The notes under the pieces were generated by a model that ran no database searches, was not told where the DNA came from, and saw nothing but the letters and a program-made list of their open reading frames with translations. Shown one piece after another: positions 39,160 through 48,207 of a DNA stretch of 64,000 nucleotides. The position numbers and the translations under genes are program-made. Position 1 is the first letter of the stretch, and every line of letters starts with the position of its first letter. The stretch comes from Bartonella taylorii 8TBB (GTDB lineage: Bacteria > Pseudomonadota > Alphaproteobacteria > Rhizobiales > Rhizobiaceae), in assembly GCF_902825155.1 (NCBI RefSeq), contig NZ_CADEAG010000002.1, positions 1 to 64,000 on the forward strand, read 5' to 3'.

Positions 39160-39830
39160 GTTACCATAATGACGGATATTCTATTTATGGTTGTTGATGA
39201 AGACAAAGTGGTTTTCGAGTTTTTCGGCGTGGCACTCTTATCGTATTGTTCTTTTTTTGAAATTTAATGAAATATATTTGTTAAATTTTTGGTTGAATAT
39301 ATGATGATTGCTCTACTTGTATGGTAGCTGATTACCAAGTGCTTGTGTTACGTTTTATTATCTGGTAGCTTCCTTGTTGAGAGAGTAATTTTGCTGCGTG
39401 TGAGCTCCAGTTTTTGGGGAGGAGGCTTAAGCTCAGACGGGTTTGTATCCACTACATTGCTTAGTTAAATCTCTGAGATTTTCCGTTAGAAGCAAGAGTT
39501 TCTGCGGTGTGTTGTTTGGTATCTATTTTTGTGGTTTCAAAATAATGATGAACGTAGAAATTGGGGGGAGTTTATGGTCAATCATGTTTTTTCGGGTTAG
39601 GTATCGTGAATTTTGCTTTTACCAATGAAAAAGTGCCTTTTATTGTGGATTTTTATTGGTAATGATCTTTTTGGAAAAATACCGTTTAGAGGGGTTAGTA
39701 TTTCTCATTATTATTTTATCTCTGTTGGCTTTTTTGGTATTATCGATAAATGAGAAAGATTTTCTTTTGCACTTTACTTTCAAAAAGTTAAGCGATTTTT
39801 TATGGAGTGCAGAGTTTTAGCGGAGATGTT
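39160..39830 (+). pseudogene. Heavily decayed dppA copy (central part)
   Basis: No open frame survives, but the DNA still follows the dppA sequence in order. GCTTGTGTTACGTTTTATTA matches GCTTGTGTTGGTCCTTATCA. CTCCAGTTTTTGGGGAGGAG matches the YWGEA region. TTTACCAATGAAAAAGTGCC matches the FANEKVR codons. TTTTTATTGGTAATGATCTT and TTCAAAAAGTTAAGC match later parts. The left edge is uncertain. It shows that the binding-protein family was once larger here. Confidence 0.65.
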
Positions 39831-40095
39831 TTTTTGTGTTTTGCTGCTTTATTCGGTTTGGAAACAGATATGGCTTAATGGGGAGTGCAAGGAGGTATTG
39901 GGATGTGGATGTAGTGCTGGTTGGAGGAATATATGTTGTGTATCTACTATAGTTTAAGTAAAACGAAATTCATATTAAAAGTAAATATCTCTTTATAATA
40001 TAGTCAATATGTATTTATTCAATTTTTGTTGTATAAAATTGCTGTGTTATTTAAGAATAATTAATTGATATAATAAACTTTAAAAGGAAAAGTCT

Positions 40096-41721
40096 ATGAA
40101 TGTAAAAAGAAAGATATTGAAAGGCAGTACTTCTTTTATTTCTGCTCTTATGGCTATGGGGATGTTTGTGCAACAAGTTTCAGCAAAAACACCTGCCGAT
40201 ACGCTTGTGATGGCTTGGAATCTCGATGCAATAAGTACATTTGATCCCGCGCAGCTTAACGACGTTTATGCAGCTGAAATTTTTGACAATGTTTGTGATA
40301 GTTTAGTCAGTACTGCTGGAGATGATTTAGCAAAAATAGTTCCCTCTTTGGCAACACATTGGGATGTTTCAGGTGATGACCAGAGTACAGCGCTTACTTT
40401 TCATTTGCGCGATAATTTAAAGTTTAATGATGGTCGTCCTGCTAACGCTCATGATCTTATTTGGAGCATGAAGCGGGTTGTCAAATTGAAATTGGCTACG
40501 GCGACGGCATTTAATGAATATGGTATCACAGAACAAAACTTTGATTCTGCTATTCACGCACCGGATGAGAAAACGGTGGTGATGAAATTTGATAAGCCTT
40601 ATCCAGCAGAGCTTATTCTTAGCAATATTGTTGCAAGTCGTGCTACTGCTTTGCTTGATCGTGAAACAATTATGAAACACGAGAAAAATGGTGATATGGG
40701 AAACCAATATTTGGCCAGCCATGCTGCTTGTGTTGGTCCTTATCAAATAAGTAGCTGGCGTCCTGGAGAAGCTCTTTTATTGCGTAAAACCTCCAATTAT
40801 TGGGGAGAGGCACCTAAATTGAAGAAGGTTTTAATTCGCCATGTCTCGGAACCTGGAACGCAACGTTTATTGTTACAAAAACACGATATCGATGTTGCAC
40901 GTGATTTAATACCTGAGGATGTAGCAGATCTCCAAGCAAAAACGGATATTAAAGTTGAAAGGGTGTTGGAGCCCTCCATGATGTTTTGGGGCTTTAATAC
41001 GACAAATCCAATTTTTGCCAATGAAAAAGTGCGTTTGGCGATGCGCTATCTTATTGATTATGAAGGTCTTGGAAAAACAGTTCTCAAAGGTGTTGGTATT
41101 CCACGTGCGAGCTTTATTCCTCTTGGTAATGTTGGAGCTTTGGATGAAAAAGAAGGACAACCCTTTAAACTTGATCTTCAAAAAGCAAAACAGCTTTTAA
41201 CGGAGGCAGGTTATTCAAAAGGCTTTAAGGCTAATTTTTTAGTGGGCAGTTCTCATTATGCTTTGCCTATTGCTCAGTCTTTGCAAGATAATGCAAAAAA
41301 GGTGGGAGTACATCTTAAAGTTGAACGTTTGGCAGGTACGCAGTTATTTTCAAAAGTTTATGCACGTGCTTTTGATACAGTTTTCATGGGATGGAATAAT
41401 GACTCTGCTGATCCTTATTCAATGGCTTCACGCCTTGTTTACAACCCTGATAATCGGTTTGAAGCGAAAAATACAGCCTATCCAAGTTGGCAGCATGGGT
41501 ACTTGGATGAAGCTATGAATAAAAAGGTGGAAGATGTGTTGTTTCAAAAAGATCCACAGAAACGAATAGAAATATATGCTGACTTGCAGCGTGAACTTAT
41601 GCAAAAAGGGCCTTATGCTTTTATCTTTCAGAAATATAGTGTTGTCGCTATGACACCTGATATTAAAAAATGGGTTTGGAATAGTGCACCACGTATTTTT
41701 TATAGTGCAATTGAAAAATAA
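40096..41721 (+). CDS. Dipeptide-type ABC transporter substrate-binding protein, copy 3
   Basis: A 541-residue SBP_bac_5 protein closely related to copies 1 and 2, with the same leader (ACTTTAAAAGGAAAAG) and signal peptide (ending QQVSA). It differs from both by a two-residue gap near GSSHYALP, where copies 1 and 2 have a PYPFALP segment, and by many substitutions. Those changes lie in the second lobe, which lines the ligand cleft in this family. A terminator-like hairpin follows 62 bases after the stop. Confidence 0.9.
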   Translation: MNVKRKILKGSTSFISALMAMGMFVQQVSAKTPADTLVMAWNLDAISTFDPAQLNDVYAAEIFDNVCDSLVSTAGDDLAKIVPSLATHWDVSGDDQSTALTFHLRDNLKFNDGRPANAHDLIWSMKRVVKLKLATATAFNEYGITEQNFDSAIHAPDEKTVVMKFDKPYPAELILSNIVASRATALLDRETIMKHEKNGDMGNQYLASHAACVGPYQISSWRPGEALLLRKTSNYWGEAPKLKKVLIRHVSEPGTQRLLLQKHDIDVARDLIPEDVADLQAKTDIKVERVLEPSMMFWGFNTTNPIFANEKVRLAMRYLIDYEGLGKTVLKGVGIPRASFIPLGNVGALDEKEGQPFKLDLQKAKQLLTEAGYSKGFKANFLVGSSHYALPIAQSLQDNAKKVGVHLKVERLAGTQLFSKVYARAFDTVFMGWNNDSADPYSMASRLVYNPDNRFEAKNTAYPSWQHGYLDEAMNKKVEDVLFQKDPQKRIEIYADLQRELMQKGPYAFIFQKYSVVAMTPDIKKWVWNSAPRIFYSAIEK

Positions 41722-41782
41722 ACGCGTATTAAGTGTTGTGAAATACAAAAGAACGTGATCATAACGTAAATGATAAAAATAT

Positions 41783-41834
41783 CCCTCCGCAAGAGTTTTT
41801 TTAAGCTTAGGGTATGAAATGCGGGGGGCTTTTT
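41783..41834 (+). terminator. Probable terminator or attenuator after dppA copy 3
   Basis: CCCTCCGCA (41783-41791) pairs with TGCGGGGGG (41820-41828) across a 28-base loop, and a CTTTTT tail follows. It separates copy 3 from the copy 4-dppBCDF unit and could keep binding-protein expression above that of the permease. The long loop lowers confidence. Confidence 0.55.
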
Positions 41835-41849
41835 ACGGTATGCTTAATG

Positions 41850-42035
41850 CTATTTATAGGAACAGTGGCATTGATAAGTATAGGAAGTGATCTTTTTGAG
41901 CTTTCTGTTTACCGTGGTACAGATGGTATGGATTTCGGGTATAGGTTAGTATGTGTGTGACTTGTCTTTGGATGGTTTATCAGTAAAGTTAATGATGCTA
42001 TGCTGTGGAGAGATGAAAAAGGGACATCGAAGTAT
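41850..42035 (+). pseudogene. Possible decayed dppA 3' fragment
   Basis: Sequence such as AGTGATCTTTTTGAGCTTTC and AAAGTTAATGATGCTATGCT loosely follows the dppA 3' region in order, like the clearer fragment at 36778. The match is weak and by eye only. The rest of the gap up to copy 4 shows only an AAAGGA ribosome site. Confidence 0.35.
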
Positions 42036-42079
42036 TTTATGTGAGAAAGATAACATAAAATGCAAAGGATAATGCTAAA

Positions 42080-43696
42080 ATGAAAAAAAAAGGAATGTCA
42101 AAAAACTTTTGTATTTTATTAAGCACAATCGGCTTTTTAAATGGGTTTATACCATCAGTATTCAGTGCGTCATCTAAAGATACCTTGGTAATGGCATGGA
42201 ATATTGATTCAATTAGTAGCTTTGATCCAGCTCAAACGGTTGAGGTTGTTGCGAGTGAATTATTGACGAATATTTGCAGTGCGTTAGTACAATATGATAA
42301 GCATGATCCCACAAAAATTCGTCCTGCTATGGCTCAATCTTGGGATGTTTTAGACAACGGGAAAAGAATCGTTTTTCATCTTCGTGATGACTTAAAATTT
42401 GATGATGGAAGAAGAGCGACAGCGCAAGATCTCGCGTGGTCAATGCAACGTATTATTAAGTTAGGGTTGAGTTATGCTCAATCTTTAATGGATTATGGGT
42501 TCACTAAAAACAATGTTGAAACAAATATTCAAGCTCTTGATGATAAAACTTTACAACTAAAGTTGGATAAGCCTTATCCCATCCAACTTATACTGACGGT
42601 AATTGGACAGTCTTATGCTTCTGCTTTGCTTGATCGGCAAACAATTGAAGCAGAGAGTGTTGATGGGGATATGGGTAATAAATATTTGACTACGCATTCG
42701 GCTTGTGTTGGACCTTATAAATTGGTACGCTGGAGTTCTGGAGAAAAAGTTATTTTACAAGCGACCCAACATTATTGGGGGGGCGTCCCCAAAGTTAAGC
42801 AAATTGTTATACAACATGTTGCTGAATCAGCGAGTCAGAGACTTCTTTTGGAAAAAGGTGATGTGGATATAGCGCGTGATCTTTCTTCAGAAGATGTTTT
42901 AGATATTGAAAGACAGGGGGGGGCTGTTAAAATTAGACGTGTTTTGCGACCGCAAATTATTTATTTATCGCTAAACAACAAAAATGCAATTTTTGCTCAT
43001 GAAAAAGTGAGATTGGCCTTTCGCTATTTGATTGATTACCAAGGTCTTGGAAACACTGTTTTAAAGGGCATTGCAATTCCACGTGCGAGTTATATGTCAT
43101 TGGGGATTCCTGGTGCTTTGGATGAAAAAGAGGGGGTGCCTTTTAAGTTAGATTTAGAAAAAGCAAAACAGTTGATCCGTGAGGCTGGCTATCCTAATGG
43201 TTTTAAGGCTAACCTTTTAGTTGGCAGCCTTAGTTATATGTCATCTGTTGCGCAGTCTATTCAAGCTAATGCGCATAAAATTGGTGTTGAGCTCACAATT
43301 GAGAAAATGGCGCAAAATCAGTTATTAAGCCGCGTGCGTGGTGGGAACTATGATACTGCTATCATGGGGTGGGGGAGTGCTGATCCTGATGGACATCCTG
43401 CTTCGTTAAATCATGTGTTTAATCCTGATCCAACATTTACAAAAAAACACAATATGTATTTGGCTTGGCGTGCTGGGTATTATGATGAAAATATCAATAA
43501 AATGGTGATGGATGCTTTGTTTGAACAAGATCAAAATAAGCGTATTTCGCAGTATCGTGCTCTACAGCATTATGTGTTTGAGCATGGTCCTATGGTCTAT
43601 TTATTTCAGACATATTATACCGTTGGTATGGGACCGGCAATAAAAAAATGGGTTTGGAATAGTTTTAGACTTTACTACAATGATGCAGAAAAATAG
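42080..43696 (+). CDS. Dipeptide-type ABC transporter substrate-binding protein, divergent copy 4
   Basis: A 538-residue SBP_bac_5 protein in the same family but clearly divergent from copies 1-3. The signal peptide spans about 1-30 (ending SVFSA). Shared core segments include DTLVMAWN, SACVGPYKLVRWSSGE and GALDEKEGVPFKLDLEKAKQL. The C-terminus changes to HGPMVYLFQTYYTVGMG. It precedes dppB by 101 bases and is probably the transporter's original partner, with copies 1-3 a later expanded group. Confidence 0.9.
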   Translation: MKKKGMSKNFCILLSTIGFLNGFIPSVFSASSKDTLVMAWNIDSISSFDPAQTVEVVASELLTNICSALVQYDKHDPTKIRPAMAQSWDVLDNGKRIVFHLRDDLKFDDGRRATAQDLAWSMQRIIKLGLSYAQSLMDYGFTKNNVETNIQALDDKTLQLKLDKPYPIQLILTVIGQSYASALLDRQTIEAESVDGDMGNKYLTTHSACVGPYKLVRWSSGEKVILQATQHYWGGVPKVKQIVIQHVAESASQRLLLEKGDVDIARDLSSEDVLDIERQGGAVKIRRVLRPQIIYLSLNNKNAIFAHEKVRLAFRYLIDYQGLGNTVLKGIAIPRASYMSLGIPGALDEKEGVPFKLDLEKAKQLIREAGYPNGFKANLLVGSLSYMSSVAQSIQANAHKIGVELTIEKMAQNQLLSRVRGGNYDTAIMGWGSADPDGHPASLNHVFNPDPTFTKKHNMYLAWRAGYYDENINKMVMDALFEQDQNKRISQYRALQHYVFEHGPMVYLFQTYYTVGMGPAIKKWVWNSFRLYYNDAEK

Positions 43697-43797
43697 AGCA
43701 TGTTATGAAGAAGAGCGGTGAGCGTGCTTGATGAGGCTTTTCTTTACTATATAAGAAGGTGTTAGCTTTATGTTTGGTAGCTATGGAGGGGGATATT

Positions 43798-44874
43798 ATG
43801 ATGGTTTTGCCATTTTCAGAATCTGAAAGAGCAGTATCACAAAAGCAGAAAAAAATGTTCGTATGGGACTTTTCTTTCAAGGTACTGAAGTTGCTGATTT
43901 CAGTTTTTTTCACGCTGCTTGGTTTGGTGACGATCACTTTTTTTATTGGTCATCTGCTTCCTTTAGATCCCGTTCTTGCTATTCTTGGTGATAATATCAG
44001 TCAGGAGGCTTATGATGCAATGTTTCATAGGTTGGGTCTTGATAAGCCGTTGATTATCCAGTATTGGAACTATCTTCGCAATATATTTTTGTTTGACTTT
44101 GGAGATGCTTTAACTTCAGGGCGTCCTGTCTTGGAAGATATTATGCGCGTGTTTCCAGCAACATTAGAGCTTGCTACAGTTGCTATCGTGATTGGTACGA
44201 GTCTTGGTATTCCATTTGGTGTTTTTGCGGCAATGTATCGCGATTCATTTATTGATTACTTTGTCCGGACTTTTACTCTCTTGAGCTATTCCACTCCAAC
44301 CTTTTGGCTTGGATTAATGGCGTTATTAATCTTTTACGCCAAGCTTGGTTGGATTGGTGGTCCAGGACGTATTGATTTTATTTATGAATATTCTTTTGAA
44401 CCCAAAACAGGATTTTTTCTCTGGGATACTGCTCGTCAGGGACAGTGGGAAGCTTTTGGAAATGCCTTTGGTCATATTGTTATGCCTGCTTTAATCTTAG
44501 CTTTCGGTGCTATGGCTTATATTAGTCGTATGACTCGTGGTTTTATGATTGAACAACTTAATCAGGAATATATCATTACTGCGCGTGTAAAGGGATTATC
44601 GTTGACACGAACGGTTTGGGGGCATGCTTTTCGTAATGCTGCGGTTCAGATTATCACTGTTGTTGCACTTTCTTACGCTTTTTTATTAGAAGGTGCTGTG
44701 TTAACGGAGACAGTTTTTGCTTGGCCTGGTTTTGGGCATTACTTGACGAATGCTCTTTTAGCTGGAGATATGAATGCAGTTGTCGGATGTACACTGCTTG
44801 TAGGGTTTCTCTTTGTTGTTATTAATTTATTTTCTGATTTGCTTTATCGAATCTTTGATCCAAGGACACGTTGA
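43798..44874 (+). CDS. dppB: Dipeptide-type ABC transporter permease, DppB
   Basis: This inner-membrane permease has about six helices. I start at the ATG at 43798 because GGAGGGGG lies five bases upstream. A second ATG follows at once. The 358-residue product has the N-terminal TITFFIGHLLPLDPV typical of the DppB/OppB family, RVFPATLELATVAIVIG, and the EAA-type loop YIITARVKGLSLTRTVWGHA, which contacts the ATPases. Residues about 190-225 form a longer periplasmic loop. It overlaps dppC by four bases. Confidence 0.93.
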   Translation: MMVLPFSESERAVSQKQKKMFVWDFSFKVLKLLISVFFTLLGLVTITFFIGHLLPLDPVLAILGDNISQEAYDAMFHRLGLDKPLIIQYWNYLRNIFLFDFGDALTSGRPVLEDIMRVFPATLELATVAIVIGTSLGIPFGVFAAMYRDSFIDYFVRTFTLLSYSTPTFWLGLMALLIFYAKLGWIGGPGRIDFIYEYSFEPKTGFFLWDTARQGQWEAFGNAFGHIVMPALILAFGAMAYISRMTRGFMIEQLNQEYIITARVKGLSLTRTVWGHAFRNAAVQIITVVALSYAFLLEGAVLTETVFAWPGFGHYLTNALLAGDMNAVVGCTLLVGFLFVVINLFSDLLYRIFDPRTR

Positions 44875-45806
44875 ATATGACAATAATTAATCATCATAAA
44901 TCGCAATCGTCATTTTCTTTGGGTCGTTGGCTAAATGAATCTGTTCCACGATCAGTATTTCAGGCAAATGCCCAAAGAATTTATCATGCATTAATCAAAT
45001 TGTCTCATAATTTTTCGGCTCTATTTGGTCTGATTATTATTTTTATTATTGTTTTATGTGCCATTTTTGCTCCTTGGATTGCTACCCATGATTTTGTTAG
45101 CAATGACCTTGCGCATCGATTGCAGCCACCCTCTACGTTGCATTATTTGGGGACAGATGAATTGGGGCGTGACATTTTTAGTCGCCTTATTTTTGGCGCA
45201 CGTATTACGCTTTATGTTGTTTTTCTTACCACAATTATCGTGGGACCAATAGGACTCATTGTTGGGACTGTATCTGGCTATATAGGGGGCTGGGTTGATA
45301 CTGTTCTTATGCGCATTGTTGATATTTTTCTTGCTTTTCCGGCTTTGATTTTAGCTCTTGCTTTTTCAGCGGCGCTGGGACCGGGTATTAAAAATGCATC
45401 GATTGCAATTTCAATTGCAGCATGGCCGCCAATAGCGCGTTTAGCACGTGCTGAAACTTTGACGATACGTTCGTCTGATTATGTTTCTGCGGTTCGTTTG
45501 CAAGGGGCATCTGCTTTACGGATTATTTTGTTTCATATTGCACCTATGTGTATTCCTTCAGTGATTGTACGGTTAACGTTAGATATGTCTGGGATTATTT
45601 TAACGGCTGCTGGACTTGGTTTTTTAGGGTTGGGAGCTCAACTCCCAAGTCCTGAATGGGGAGCAATGCTTTCGACAGGTCGTGAATTTATGATGACGAA
45701 TTGGTGGTTGGCGGCGATACCAGGTTGTGCAATATTGTTAGCAAGCCTCGCTTTCAATTTGTTGGGTGATGGGCTTCGTGATTTATTGGATCCACGCAAT
45801 GGCTAA
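44871..45806 (+). CDS. dppC: Dipeptide-type ABC transporter permease, DppC
   Basis: The second permease, 311 residues, has the N-terminal OppC-type leader and first helix (ALFGLIIIFIIVLCAIFAPW). The signature HYLGTDELGRDIFSRLIFGA follows, and the coupling loop SDYVSAVRLQGASALRIILF. DppB and DppC together form the membrane channel. It overlaps dppB by four bases and dppD by eight, so all are translated as one unit. Confidence 0.93.
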   Translation: MNMTIINHHKSQSSFSLGRWLNESVPRSVFQANAQRIYHALIKLSHNFSALFGLIIIFIIVLCAIFAPWIATHDFVSNDLAHRLQPPSTLHYLGTDELGRDIFSRLIFGARITLYVVFLTTIIVGPIGLIVGTVSGYIGGWVDTVLMRIVDIFLAFPALILALAFSAALGPGIKNASIAISIAAWPPIARLARAETLTIRSSDYVSAVRLQGASALRIILFHIAPMCIPSVIVRLTLDMSGIILTAAGLGFLGLGAQLPSPEWGAMLSTGREFMMTNWWLAAIPGCAILLASLAFNLLGDGLRDLLDPRNG

Positions 45807-46674
45807 AAAATTATTAGAGATAGAAGATTTACGTATTGCTTTTCCTACAAGGCAAGGCATTTCAGAAGTTGTGCGCGGCGTTAGCTTTTCCATGGGAAAA
45901 GAAAAAATTGGAATTGTTGGCGAATCTGGGTCTGGAAAATCGATGACTGGGCGTGCGATACTCAAATTGAGTCCAAGAACAGCTATTGTTAAAGCTAAAA
46001 AAATGCGCTTTGATGATGTTGATTTATTGCATGCAAGTGAACCTCAGATGCGAACTATCCGGGGTAAGCGTATTTCAATGATTTTACAAGATCCCAAATA
46101 TTCACTTAATCCATTAATACGGATTGGGGAACAGATTATGGAAGCTTATCGCATTCATTATCGTGTTTCAAAAGCTGATGCGCGGGAGCGGACAATTTCT
46201 ATGTTGGAATCTGTCCATATTCGTGATCCAAAACATGTGATGCGCCTCTTTCCTCATGAAATATCAGGTGGTATGGGACAGCGTGTGATGATTGCGATGA
46301 TGCTTATTCCTAAACCTGATTTAATTATTGCAGATGAGCCAACCTCTGCACTTGATATTACAGTAAGGCGTCAGGTTTTATCGGTATTGGATGAGCTTGT
46401 GACTAAGTCTGGAACGGGACTTATTTTCATTAGTCATGATTTGAATATGATTGCTGATTTTTGCGATCGTGTTTTGGTTATGTATGCAGGTCGTGTGTTA
46501 GAAGAATTGCCTGCGTGTGATTTATCTCGTGCTTGTCACTCTTATACTAAAGCCCTGCTAGCGAGTTTACCACGGCTTGATAATCCTGTTGACTTTTTGG
46601 CTGTTCCTGAGCGCGATCCTGATTGGTTGCATAATCCTACAATTGTTAATGGTGTTGAAGGAGTTACCCCATGA
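45799..46674 (+). CDS. dppD: Dipeptide-type ABC transporter ATPase, DppD
   Basis: I start at the ATG at 45799 ([15 protein letters not shown]), inside the end of dppC. The longer in-frame start would add 11 unrelated residues. The 291-residue ATPase shows Walker A GESGSGKS, the Q-loop [11 protein letters not shown], the signature ISGGMGQR and Walker [13 protein letters not shown], with the H-loop ISHD. C-terminal LPRLDNP marks the Opp/Dpp domain, but the usual cluster cysteines are few. It pairs with DppF. Confidence 0.93.
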   Translation: MAKKLLEIEDLRIAFPTRQGISEVVRGVSFSMGKEKIGIVGESGSGKSMTGRAILKLSPRTAIVKAKKMRFDDVDLLHASEPQMRTIRGKRISMILQDPKYSLNPLIRIGEQIMEAYRIHYRVSKADARERTISMLESVHIRDPKHVMRLFPHEISGGMGQRVMIAMMLIPKPDLIIADEPTSALDITVRRQVLSVLDELVTKSGTGLIFISHDLNMIADFCDRVLVMYAGRVLEELPACDLSRACHSYTKALLASLPRLDNPVDFLAVPERDPDWLHNPTIVNGVEGVTP

Positions 46675-47453
46675 CCAATTGTGAAAATATACTTGATGTT
46701 TCTAATTTATCAGTAACTTTTGGGCATAGGCATAAGGCAGTAACGGTTGTTAAAAATGTAAACTTTCATATTAAGCGTGGTGAAGCTTATGGTTTGATTG
46801 GTGAATCAGGATGTGGAAAATCAACCATTTTGAATACATTGGTTGGACTTATTTCAGATTATAGTGGGCGTTTCATTTTTGATGGAGAAGAAGTTGCAAA
46901 AAAGAGAGATAAGAATTTTCTACGCCGTATTCAAATGGTTTTTCAAGATCCTTATGCTTCGCTTCATCCAAGAAAAATGGTTCATACGGTTCTTTCTGAA
47001 TCTCTCAAAATCCATGGGATGGATAATCCAAAGGAGCGGGTGCATGATGCTTTAAATTCTGTTGGTCTAAATTCTTCATTTCTTTATCGTTATCCGCATG
47101 AGTTGTCTGGAGGGCAACGTCAGCGTATTGCTCTTGCACGTGCTCTCATTATCGAGCCAGAGGTTTTGCTGCTTGATGAGCCAACATCTGCATTGGATGT
47201 GTCGGTACAGGCTGAAATTTTAAATTTGTTAAAATCATTACGAGAGGAAAAAAAGCTTACATATTTGATGGTATCTCACGATCTTGCTGTTGTTGCACAC
47301 ATCTGTGAACGTGTTGGGATTATGCATAAAGGGATTATTCTTGAAGAGCTTAGCAATGATGATTTGCGCAGTTTACATGCACAACATGACTATACAAAAA
47401 TGTTTTTTGAAGCAAGTATTGAGCCTATTGCTCATAGAGAAGGAAGTGTGTGA
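46671..47453 (+). CDS. dppF: Dipeptide-type ABC transporter ATPase, DppF
   Basis: The second ATPase, 260 residues, has Walker A GESGCGKS, the Q-loop VFQDPYASLHPRK, the signature LSGGQRQR and Walker [13 protein letters not shown]. The Opp/Dpp C-terminal extension is short. It overlaps dppD by four bases and ends the operon. A terminator follows at 47626. Confidence 0.93.
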   Translation: MTNCENILDVSNLSVTFGHRHKAVTVVKNVNFHIKRGEAYGLIGESGCGKSTILNTLVGLISDYSGRFIFDGEEVAKKRDKNFLRRIQMVFQDPYASLHPRKMVHTVLSESLKIHGMDNPKERVHDALNSVGLNSSFLYRYPHELSGGQRQRIALARALIIEPEVLLLDEPTSALDVSVQAEILNLLKSLREEKKLTYLMVSHDLAVVAHICERVGIMHKGIILEELSNDDLRSLHAQHDYTKMFFEASIEPIAHREGSV

Positions 47454-47625
47454 TAGATTGTATAGAAGAGAAAATACAGTTTTTTTCTGTTTTAGGTTTT
47501 ATTCTTTGCAAAAGAAGAAGATGCTGTGAAAATTTTTCAATGGTACATGATAAAATTAACTATTTTTACTGTTTTCTGTTCTTAAAAAGAGATTTTTGGA
47601 AAGAAAAACATATTTTATAAATAAG

Positions 47626-47653
47626 AAAGGTAGTATAGCGTACTGCCTTTTTT
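47626..47653 (+). terminator. Rho-independent terminator of the dpp operon
   Basis: AAAGGTAGTA pairs with TACTGCCTTT (one U-G pair) around a five-base loop, and a T run follows. It lies 173 bases past the dppF stop with no gene between. Confidence 0.75.
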
Positions 47654-47696
47654 GATAAACTGTACAAATAACGATACACTTGTTGTTAGAGTTTTG

Positions 47697-48207
47697 TCTT
47701 GAAACTGATGGCTATTTCGCCTGAAAAAATTACTCAGGATATACCAGTTTTTTTAAAACTTTCGTAGGATAAAAGAGTATCAAGATAGAAACCGCTATCA
47801 TGCTGTATACTGCTATAGGCTGTGAGTGAAGTGGCCATTTTATTCAATGTGCTCTTACTTGTGTCTTGCATATTCTTTGTAGTAGAAGAGAGCTGTCCGT
47901 AGATTTCTATAAGACAAAATGTGTTGTAGTATTTTGCACTTTCTAGCGCGGCAAAGTTAATAACTCCTTGTAGAGCAGCGTAGCGAGGATTGAGGCTTAG
48001 CGCTGCTATAACCATATTTACGAGGAGCACTACTTATCAGAAAATAAGGTTCCTGTCCTTCCATAGGTGTATAAGAAGAAGCTATTCTGTTTGTCTTGTT
48101 CTTTTTCTAAGACAACTGTTCTCACATTGGCTAACAGTGCATTCTGCTTAGCCATATCGGTTAATCCAATGTACAAGAGAGCATTGGACATTACAAAATA
48201 CTTGTAT
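47697..48207 (-). pseudogene. Remnant of the autotransporter beta-barrel
   Basis: On the minus strand the DNA encodes, in broken frames, pieces of the barrel found intact in the next autotransporter: MSNALLYIGLTDMAKQNALL, SFFLYTYGRTGTLFSD, then PRYAALQGVINFAALE and QHDSGFYLDTLLSYES. The frame breaks right after the linker. There are internal stops, and roughly 465 bases of barrel sequence are missing before the last few codons near 47700-47760. No functional translocator can be made. Confidence 0.8.
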
